DNA of 5,928 bases from an uncultured Rickettsiales bacterium. Lineage in GTDB: Bacteria > Pseudomonadota > Alphaproteobacteria > Rickettsiales > Deianiraeaceae. Below the pieces are notes generated by a model. It saw only the letters and a program-made list of their open reading frames with translations. It searched no databases and was not told the origin of the DNA. The DNA lies in assembly GCA_937906355.1 (NCBI GenBank), contig CALCWF010000055.1:1-5928 (forward strand). Reading direction: 5' to 3'. Made by a program: the position numbers and the translations under genes. Shown piece by piece: positions 1 to 5,239 of the stretch. The stretch's first letter is position 1. Each line of letters starts with the position of its first letter.

Positions 1-647
1 ATTCGATAAGAGAACGTATAGCGAAAACGACTGCAATCATTAATCCAACCAATATATTACAACACGTAGTGAAATTATTATTAAATAGTGGTTGCAAGAG
101 TGCAAAAGCATATTTTTCGACATCAGAAAATCAGTTGTTTGAGCGTTTTGGGATACCAGAAGACTATTTATATATTGTCTGCAATGGTGGAGAGGAAAAA
201 GCTATTTTTGACGTTTTGTTTGCCACTTGTCTTGGTAAAAAAACATACGGTAACGAACAGGAGACACGAACATTTAATGGATTCGGCTATACAGTTCATT
301 TTGATTATGCTGTTTCAATGCCTTTATATTGTAAATTAGTATTGCATTTACCTGTTGATATGACTGATATACAGGTATACGTTTCAAATTTAAAACAATT
401 AATAATTGATAAATTTAATGATCGTTACGGCGTAGATACGTATTTATACTTGACGGTTGGAATGCTCGACGGAATTGTAATAGAATCAATTAAAGAATTA
501 ACCGATAGTCGTATTTATCATACCGACCTATATATAGGAGCACAACGCGAACAAATTGATAAAAAAACTATGTTCCCAGAACATCTGCGAGATATGTATT
601 TATTGTCGGCAGACAACATAATTATAAATGCAGTTAAAAATGGATAA
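1..647 (+). CDS. Probable baseplate J-like wedge protein, C-terminal part (5' partial)
   Basis: The reading frame is open from the first full codon at position 3 to the TAA at 645-647, giving 214 visible residues, so the true start lies left of the window. A GTG at 69 is in frame but has no ribosome binding site, and coding sequence continues upstream of it, so I do not take it as the start. The visible part ends in a small alpha/beta domain: a hydrophobic strand (KLVLHLPVDMTD), a helix (YVSNLKQLIIDKF), a segment with TYLYLTVGMLDGIV, then a final strand around DLYIGAQ. This order resembles the C-terminal domain of phage Mu gpJ/T4 gp6-type wedge proteins, which form the baseplate ring around the hub. 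The assignment rests mainly on this weak resemblance and on the downstream neighbours, which look like gpI/DUF2612, plug and hub proteins. It could be another tail protein. Its last 8 nt overlap the next gene. Confidence 0.45.
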   Translation, partial: SIRERIAKTTAIINPTNILQHVVKLLLNSGCKSAKAYFSTSENQLFERFGIPEDYLYIVCNGGEEKAIFDVLFATCLGKKTYGNEQETRTFNGFGYTVHFDYAVSMPLYCKLVLHLPVDMTDIQVYVSNLKQLIIDKFNDRYGVDTYLYLTVGMLDGIVIESIKELTDSRIYHTDLYIGAQREQIDKKTMFPEHLRDMYLLSADNIIINAVKNG

Positions 648-1329
648 AACAGACTTTCCCGACATTTACAATCAATGTAATATTGCCACACGTAGCAAAA
701 CAATAGGTGTTACCTATACTGATGCAGTATTAGATACTGTGCCGTCGCAATACTTAACAGATGCCAATACTGATTATTTTAAATTCGAATTAAACGAAAT
801 TTATCGCGTTTGTGGATATCAATATATGTTACGCTGGCGTTCGCAAGAGGGGGAGATATTGGAATATATAATATATAATCTTTTTAAGGTGAAAAAACAA
901 ACTTATAACGCATCTCTTACAGAAGAAGAACTTATAAATATTGCCGAATTTGCAGAAGCTGTAAGGAATATAAAAGCAGACAATTATGATAATTTTTACT
1001 ATTGCTTTAAAAACTTCTTACATTTTGGAATATTCGTTGATTATGCAATAAATACAGTTTTCTTTTATTTTAGTGCAGACTATTATAAAGAGTATGTAAT
1101 CAGAACAATTGCAATACAACAATTATTACCTCAATTAATCGGATTCAAAATAGTAATAAGTAATACTCCACTTTTAAAGTATAACTTTAACTATGACGCC
1201 ATGAAAGATGATGTACCAGAACTTTACAATCGAGTTCTTGGTTTTAAAGTGAATGCAACTGACCTATTTCTTGATTATAACGAAGTTGGTTACAATATAA
1301 ATTACAATTATCAGTTAACATATGTTTGA
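640..1329 (+). CDS. DUF2612/gpI-like putative baseplate protein
   Basis: This 229-residue protein has no signal peptide and no clear membrane segment. Residues about 92-172 follow the layout of the phage DUF2612 family: an SLTEEEL start of helix, a helical stretch (IAEFAEAVRNIKADN), a helix with FKNFLHFG, a short strand with a VDYAIN-type turn, and finally QQLLPQLIGFKIVI, matching the usual 'LLP.P.G..I' ending. In many contractile phages such a protein directly follows gpJ and sits at the baseplate periphery, which fits the gene upstream. I start it at the ATG at 640, not the in-frame ATG at 628, because 640 gives the same 8-nt overlap (ATGGATAA) as the next two junctions; neither ATG has a Shine-Dalgarno. 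The C-terminal 50 residues are rich in Tyr and Asn and match nothing I recognise. The family call is by pattern only. Confidence 0.5.
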   Translation: MDKTDFPDIYNQCNIATRSKTIGVTYTDAVLDTVPSQYLTDANTDYFKFELNEIYRVCGYQYMLRWRSQEGEILEYIIYNLFKVKKQTYNASLTEEELINIAEFAEAVRNIKADNYDNFYYCFKNFLHFGIFVDYAINTVFFYFSADYYKEYVIRTIAIQQLLPQLIGFKIVISNTPLLKYNFNYDAMKDDVPELYNRVLGFKVNATDLFLDYNEVGYNINYNYQLTYV

Positions 1330-1666
1330 AGAATATACTAAAATAAATGTTCCAATAGATACGTATTGCAGTTTTCGATATAGTAAAGATAACATTAACT
1401 ATGTTATACATATGAAATATGTCGAAGCGTTTCAAACGTGGTTTATCAAAATCGAATTCGATGATTTTACTACTGGTTACGTTGCGTTGACTGCAACGCC
1501 GATATTATTTGCGTCACGTATGAATACAATTCCACATTGTTTTTTTTGTAAAACTCTATCAGGACAGCAACCATCAATGGATCACAGTTTCGACGCCCAA
1601 AAAGGTGACGCGACGCTTTATTGCGATTCATGGGAGAATGTTTTAGAGTATTTGTCTAATGATTAG
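1322..1666 (+). CDS. Baseplate plug protein, Pam3 gp18/DUF6983-like
   Basis: This 114-residue all-beta protein has the length and layout of the phage baseplate plug family (cyanophage Pam3 gp18, DUF6983), which closes the centre of contractile-tail baseplates. Visible family traits are an N-terminal strand starting with INVPID (8-13), a strand with NYVIHMKYVE (26-35), the conserved Trp40 followed by FIKIEFDD (41-48), a strand TGYVALTATPIL (51-62), IPHCFFCKT (70-78), and a closing KGDATLYC (94-101), the place where relatives have G...LYY. The ATG at 1322 overlaps the previous stop by 8 nt (ATGTTTGA), which suggests translational coupling, and the gene itself overlaps the hub gene by 8 nt. Five cysteines in such a short protein are somewhat unusual. 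The match is a recognised pattern, not a search result, but together with the probable hub gene right after it the call is fairly good. Confidence 0.6.
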   Translation: MFEEYTKINVPIDTYCSFRYSKDNINYVIHMKYVEAFQTWFIKIEFDDFTTGYVALTATPILFASRMNTIPHCFFCKTLSGQQPSMDHSFDAQKGDATLYCDSWENVLEYLSND

Positions 1667-2621
1667 CGAGGGTCATTATGAATTACTATTTGAAATATAT
1701 AACGATTACGAATCAATGGTAGCTAACAAAAATCCACGTAATAAGTTATTATTTTCTCCACAATCCACGAATTGCACTGCCAGTTTATTAGGTCGTAGCA
1801 TTAGTGTTTTACCTACAATGTCTGTTTCCATTAAAGCAATAGAATATAACTTTTACGAAGCCAGTATATCATTAGAAAATTTAGATTTTCACAAAATGGC
1901 GTTATTGTGTAGATGTATAGATGAAGTTTATCTTACTGATACTAATAAATTTATTTTATGTTCTATCAAATGTCAATCACAAACAGGCATGCAACTCTTA
2001 TTTAAAGGTCAAGTAAGCACGGCTATCCCGCATCAAGCTATGACTGGAAACGCAATGCAAATAAAATTAATCCCGAGTTTCTATTTAACACCAAAGCGAA
2101 TAAGATTAATAATACATGCTACACCAGAAAGCCCTATCACAAATCAAATGATAAAACGCGAAATAGCCGCCCGCTACGGGCTTGCGTTGAAATCATACTC
2201 CGCAACAGATAAAAACGTTGTTGAAAACGATATCGATATATATATAGATAATCCTTATAGCTTTTTACGGGAGCAGTTCCCGAGTGAGACTATTTACGCA
2301 GACGACAAAACATTATACTTTTTCGATAGAAGACAAACAGAACAATCAATAGTTAATTTGCAAAGTTTCACGCTCAACGAGAAAAACGGCTTATGCTTTA
2401 TAAAGCAAATCAACGGCTATGTTTACGAGTGCAGTTGTTTATTTTTACCAAATTTAAGTATCAATTCTTACGTTACCATTAATCCGATAAGTGCAAAAAA
2501 TAAATCAGTTCTCAACGGCTCTATTACAGGAAATATAATATCAATCGTCCACTCTGCTACTTTCTCTTTTCAAGAAGAAAACGAAGGCTTAACAACGTTT
2601 CAAGTATTAGTAAGAAGATAA
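1659..2621 (+). CDS. Probable baseplate hub protein (gp44/gpD-like)
   Basis: This 320-residue, mostly beta-strand protein follows the plug gene, the position where related phages carry the central hub, a trimer connecting tail tube and spike. Its layout resembles the gp44/gpD hub fold: an N-terminal strand region (45-75, SISVLPTMSVSI), a strand pair ending in LLFKGQVSTA (113-122), then MQIKLIPSF. A middle alpha/beta part (160-225) carries a helix MIKREIAARYGL, SFLREQF and TLYFFDR, which parallels the usual 'L..L....G......g.l.f' stretch. The C-terminal barrel ends in GSITGNIISIVHSATF and FQVLVRR, like the 'G.y.i..v.H......f.T.l.v' ending of hub proteins. The ATG at 1659 sits in an 8-nt overlap (ATGATTAG) with the plug gene; there is no Shine-Dalgarno. 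A perfect hairpin lies 3 nt after the stop, so this is probably the last gene of its operon. Another tail structural role is possible. Confidence 0.45.
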   Translation: MISEGHYELLFEIYNDYESMVANKNPRNKLLFSPQSTNCTASLLGRSISVLPTMSVSIKAIEYNFYEASISLENLDFHKMALLCRCIDEVYLTDTNKFILCSIKCQSQTGMQLLFKGQVSTAIPHQAMTGNAMQIKLIPSFYLTPKRIRLIIHATPESPITNQMIKREIAARYGLALKSYSATDKNVVENDIDIYIDNPYSFLREQFPSETIYADDKTLYFFDRRQTEQSIVNLQSFTLNEKNGLCFIKQINGYVYECSCLFLPNLSINSYVTINPISAKNKSVLNGSITGNIISIVHSATFSFQEENEGLTTFQVLVRR

Positions 2622-2623
2622 CT

Positions 2624-2647
2624 CACAAGGCTCCGAAGAGCCTTGTG
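2624..2647 (+). terminator. Perfect 10-bp hairpin after the baseplate operon
   Basis: CACAAGGCTC (2624-2633) pairs perfectly with GAGCCTTGTG (2638-2647) around a CGAA loop. The stem starts 3 nt after the hub stop codon. The following bases (TAGTTTAATTATAG) are U-rich but not a clean U-run, so it may act as a weak intrinsic terminator or as an mRNA 3'-end stabiliser. Read on the minus strand the loop is C(TTCG)G, the extra-stable tetraloop, but no minus-strand gene ends here. Confidence 0.65.
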
Positions 2648-2813
2648 GTAGTTTAATTATAGTGTTTATTTGGTTATATATAAACAAAAAAAGGTTCTTA
2701 TTATGAGATATACATTTATATATAACAATGTATTATACAATACTAAAAAATAAATGTCAACTAAATAATAAGATTTGACAAATATTTTTTTACTATACGT
2801 AAATAAGCTACTT

Positions 2814-3530
2814 ATGACTGCAAAAATAAGAAAACCACGCGACAAATTATTATTATTTCTTATAGATTATAAAAGAAATAAAATCAAAGAACTCGACACA
2901 AAACGTCAAGTAAAGTTAATAAATATATTAGACGAGATAAACCAAGACGAAGGCACGACATATACTATTAAAAATTTCACGGAAATTTTAGAAGAATATA
3001 AAGATATTGTGAACGATGATGGTATATTACAAGCAGGTGCGTCTACGGAGAATGTGGAAACAGTTGCGAATATCGATATAGATAAGGCAGAAATCGTAGC
3101 AAAATACGTAGTGGCAAATCAACTTAATAACATCACGCAAGAAAAGCAAGAAAAATTAAATCAAATCATCGACACAGTTCGTAAAGTAGGCTCTGATGGT
3201 TTGTATCAAGCTAAAATGCTACAAGAATACGAAGACCAGGGAGTTTGTAAAAACTTAACTAAAACAACGCTTGAATGTTTGTCGACAGTAAATAATATTT
3301 GCAAGTATATCAATCGAATAGTCGAGAACAACGATAAACTTTCGCCATCGTTGCTTGAAAGTTTTGGAACAGTAATTGAAGCCGTTAATTCTATCCACGC
3401 TTCAACAAAAGCTGATATATTACTCGATAAGCATACGATAAACTTAATCCAAAATAATCACACTATTCAAGATAATAGTAGCATTGCCTCATCTCTCACG
3501 CAAGCTATCCTCTCTGATAGGAAAAAATAA
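2814..3530 (+). CDS. Hypothetical helical phage protein
   Basis: I do not recognise this 238-residue protein. It is predicted almost wholly helical and soluble. The N-terminus is strongly basic (KIRKPRDK, then KRNKIKELDTKRQVK, residues 4-34). An acidic linker at 65-92 (DIVNDDG to DIDIDK) separates this from a long helical part (93-215) with heptad-like hydrophobic spacing, and the tail is Ser/Asn-rich and ends in DRKK. A basic head with a helical body would suit nucleic-acid binding or assembly, for example a small terminase subunit or scaffold, but no motif decides this. I start it at the ATG at 2814; a TTG at 2775 is also in frame but begins with TTGACA, lacks a ribosome binding site, and would add 13 residues (TNIFLLYVNKLL...) unlike the basic start. 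It is separated from the baseplate operon by a hairpin and a 166-nt gap, so it probably has its own promoter. Confidence 0.8.
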   Translation: MTAKIRKPRDKLLLFLIDYKRNKIKELDTKRQVKLINILDEINQDEGTTYTIKNFTEILEEYKDIVNDDGILQAGASTENVETVANIDIDKAEIVAKYVVANQLNNITQEKQEKLNQIIDTVRKVGSDGLYQAKMLQEYEDQGVCKNLTKTTLECLSTVNNICKYINRIVENNDKLSPSLLESFGTVIEAVNSIHASTKADILLDKHTINLIQNNHTIQDNSSIASSLTQAILSDRKK

Positions 3531-3600
3531 GTTTCGTAAAAATTCATGGACGCCTTTTTTAGAGACGCCCAAGAAGTTTTAAAGTTTGTGTGGTAATCTA

Positions 3601-3621
3601 AAAAGATCTCTCTTTGAGAGA
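3601..3621 (-). terminator. Candidate intrinsic terminator for the leftward genes
   Basis: On the minus strand TCTCTC (3621-3616), an AAA loop and GAGAGA (3612-3607) form a 6-bp hairpin that is followed by TCTTTTT, the usual layout of a rho-independent terminator. It lies about 30 nt beyond the stop of the VRR-NUC gene, the last leftward gene. The stem is short and only half G/C, so strength is uncertain. On the + strand it would be followed by AATTGTTT, so it might also slow transcription coming from the gene ending at 3530. Confidence 0.5.
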
Positions 3622-3650
3622 ATTGTTTACTACTATATGTATTTTTACAA

Positions 3651-4040
3651 TCAATCTTTTTTTTCACTGATTTTTAAAAGTCTTACTATTGAATCGACAA
3701 AACTATCGCAATTGTCTTGATTTCGTAGTAAAAAATATTGATATCCTAATCTCTCTACTTTATCTTGAAATGCCCGTTGATTTTCGCTTTGACGTCCTTT
3801 GTCAGTTTTCATTTCCACGAAAAAAACGTTGTTTCGCAAGACTACTATTAAATCACTTACGCCAACAAGATTCCCGCTTTTTTTTAATCTCGAATAAGCT
3901 TTGATTCTTGTTATGTCATCACCTCCACGAACTTCTTGATTTGGAACGGAGAAAAACACAATTTCACCGTTATTTTGTGCCTCGACTATTCGAAGTCTTT
4001 CTACCAAATAACACTGTAAATTATACTCGTCGTGATTCAT
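3651..4040 (-). CDS. Stand-alone VRR-NUC domain nuclease
   Basis: This 129-residue protein is essentially one VRR-NUC domain, a PD-(D/E)XK-type nuclease seen in phages as a single-domain protein and in eukaryotes in FAN1, where it cuts structured DNA. The expected landmarks are in order: Glu5 in the first helix (DEYNLQCYLVERL), SVPNQEVRGG (31-40), the basic ITRIKAYSRLKKSG segment (43-56), GVSDLIVV with catalytic Asp63, EMKTDKG with Glu76 and Lys78 as the E-x-K pair, and Gln88 in SENQRAF, followed by the closing LGYQYFLL strand (98-105). I choose the ATG at 4040 because it puts the Glu-bearing helix at the N-terminus as in relatives and lies 1 nt after the stop of the upstream gene (TAA-T-ATG), an arrangement suited to reinitiation. 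A TTG at 4070 would add 10 residues and overlap that gene by 29 nt. It is probably active; its natural DNA substrate is unknown. Confidence 0.88.
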   Translation of the reverse strand: MNHDEYNLQCYLVERLRIVEAQNNGEIVFFSVPNQEVRGGDDITRIKAYSRLKKSGNLVGVSDLIVVLRNNVFFVEMKTDKGRQSENQRAFQDKVERLGYQYFLLRNQDNCDSFVDSIVRLLKISEKKD

Positions 4041-4041
4041 A

Positions 4042-4419
4042 TTATTCGTCAAAGTGTCCGTCGTTTTCAAACGGAGTATAAAAATACTTTTTATAAGTTT
4101 CTTCCCAAAAACGTTTTGTTATGCTTTTTGTTAGACGATCAAGTATTTCTTTCAAGTTCTTATCTTTGCAATCGTAGGTAAATTTAAAATCATCATCGTC
4201 TCCCAAAAAGTATTCTTCCGTGATTAATTTAATCGTTGTCGTTACTCCGTTGCGTATTACTTTCATAGTATTGCCGTCAGTCATTATCCCGACGTCAGGC
4301 ACATCGTAAAGTTCGTCGCTAAGCCAGTCGTCTAATAGAGACATCATCTCATCGATAAACCTCTTGTTACCATGAAATCGGACAGGAGGTTCACGTTTTT
4401 CTTGATACCAATAACCCAT
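4042..4419 (-). CDS. Hypothetical acidic protein upstream of the VRR-NUC gene
   Basis: I do not recognise this 125-residue protein. It starts MGYWYQEKREPP, has a helix at about 19-35 (KRFIDEMMSLLDDWLSDEL), then a beta-rich middle (PDVGIMTDGNTMKVIRNGVTTTIKLI, 41-66), an acidic DDDD cluster at 74-77, and a final charged helix (KNLKEILDRLTKSITKRFWEETYKKYF). It is soluble and lacks a signal peptide. The ATG at 4419 has an AT-rich leader (GATGTAAAAAT) without Shine-Dalgarno. The stop lies 1 nt before the nuclease ATG, and the gene upstream ends 20 nt away, so the three are very likely co-transcribed. The near-abutting arrangement suggests it works with, or is produced in step with, the VRR-NUC nuclease, but this is inferred from position alone. 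Confidence 0.8.
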   Translation of the reverse strand: MGYWYQEKREPPVRFHGNKRFIDEMMSLLDDWLSDELYDVPDVGIMTDGNTMKVIRNGVTTTIKLITEEYFLGDDDDFKFTYDCKDKNLKEILDRLTKSITKRFWEETYKKYFYTPFENDGHFDE

Positions 4420-4439
4420 ATTTTTACATCATAAAACCA

Positions 4440-5156
4440 TTAATTCTTCTTTCTTCCATTATTGAGATATTTATCGATTGCCTCAGTGAACCTGACCCTA
4501 TAAAAACTTATATTATCGAGAGTTGGAGTAGCTAACTTGCAGAGTTCCATACCAGCACTAAATGCCATACAACCATCTTTAAAAGAACAGATAGAATTTA
4601 GATTTTTTTGTAAAAAATTATGCACGGATCTTAGCTTATGTATAAATTCGTCGCCTTTCTCTAATATCCTTAATAGTGTGTTTATAGCGAGTGTTTTGAT
4701 TAAATAGTCAAAATCATATTTTTTTTCTTCCTCAATAAAATCGTGCAGTTCCTTATATAAATCAGTTAACGTATCAAGCTTTTGTCTCTCTGTCTTGCAA
4801 AAGACAATTCTTAGATACGTTTCATTTTCGCATATTGCGTTATTCATTGCTTCGCTTAATAAACGATCGTAACCTCTTGAAACTTCCGCGTAAAACACCT
4901 TATCGGTATTTGACTGTTTTTGTTTTTCAATCGCTTCTCTCAATTTCAAATCTTCGTAGCAACTTGAATCTTCGAAACGTATCACATCCATAGAGTTAGA
5001 GACACACGAATTTGCTATCAACCCAATCTCTATCCAGCGTATTCCTTCGAAAGAATTCGTGTTTTTATCGTATTGAAAAACATTACCTTCCCATGAGACT
5101 TTATAGTCTTTTTGTAAAAAAAACTTACCATCAAATTTAAATACGTATAAATTCAT
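4440..5156 (-). CDS. Hypothetical protein between LRR and nuclease genes
   Basis: I do not recognise this 238-residue protein. Two parts can be seen: an N-terminal, probably beta-rich part (1-62, with MNLYVFKFDGKFFLQKDY and IRWIEIGLIANS), and a helical C-terminal part (65-235) with an amphipathic charged stretch (KLDTLTDLYKELHDF, 126-140) and LIKTLAINTLLRILEKGDEFIHKL (152-175). Seven cysteines are spread through the chain (51, 66, 109, 120, 190, 196, 206) without a clear metal-binding spacing. No signal peptide or membrane helix is evident. The ATG at 5156 has no Shine-Dalgarno (leader TTAATTTATTCTTTGT). It is preceded by the remnant of the LRR array and followed after 20 nt by the next leftward gene, consistent with one transcript. 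Confidence 0.82.
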   Translation of the reverse strand: MNLYVFKFDGKFFLQKDYKVSWEGNVFQYDKNTNSFEGIRWIEIGLIANSCVSNSMDVIRFEDSSCYEDLKLREAIEKQKQSNTDKVFYAEVSRGYDRLLSEAMNNAICENETYLRIVFCKTERQKLDTLTDLYKELHDFIEEEKKYDFDYLIKTLAINTLLRILEKGDEFIHKLRSVHNFLQKNLNSICSFKDGCMAFSAGMELCKLATPTLDNISFYRVRFTEAIDKYLNNGRKKN

Positions 5157-5181
5157 ACAAAGAATAAATTAAACTACACTA

Positions 5182-5239
5182 TCAGTAATCACCTCCAACT
5201 TTCTTAAGACGTCCTCTAAGAGAAGTTAAGTTGTTATAA
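5182..5239 (-). pseudogene. Frameshifted last LRR unit (3' remnant of the LRR gene)
   Basis: Just past the TAG of the LRR gene, the frame shifted by one base continues the repeat: SYNNLTSLRG, then RLKKVGGDY and TGA at 5184-5182. The coding strand here reads TATTTGTAG where other units read TATTGTAG, so one extra T (in 5243-5246) makes the spacing of this unit 64 instead of 63 nt. Removing it would add 22 residues. The unit also has RL in place of the usual C/S-Pro, so it was either a divergent cap repeat or has drifted after the shift. A sequencing or assembly error in the short T-run is an alternative. Confidence 0.75.

Noticed and set aside
88..339. Open frames in other registers inside the + strand baseplate genes and opposite the VRR-NUC gene (for example 88-339 and 3689-3904)
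   Set aside because: They are fully covered by better-supported genes and their translations show no protein-like pattern.
2703..2753. 16-codon reading frame starting ATGAGATATACA after an AAAAGG stretch
   Set aside because: It is very short, of low complexity and AT-rich; chance frames of this size are expected here.
2775..2805. Sigma-70-type promoter from TTGACA at 2775
   Set aside because: No acceptable -10 box lies at 16-18 nt; TAAATA at 19 nt would leave almost no leader before the ATG at 2814. Too weak to list as a feature.
2775..2813. TTG at 2775 as start of the helical protein gene, giving 251 residues
   Set aside because: It has no ribosome binding site and lies in non-coding-looking AT-rich DNA; an in-frame ATG at 2814 begins the charged, gene-like part.
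3549..3569. GACGCC occurring twice (around 3550 and 3564) as a + strand terminator
   Set aside because: The copies are direct, not inverted, so they cannot form a hairpin.
4041..4070. TTG at 4070 as the nuclease start
   Set aside because: It would overlap the upstream gene by 29 nt and add residues before the conserved first helix; the ATG at 4040 fits the family and the 1-nt spacing.
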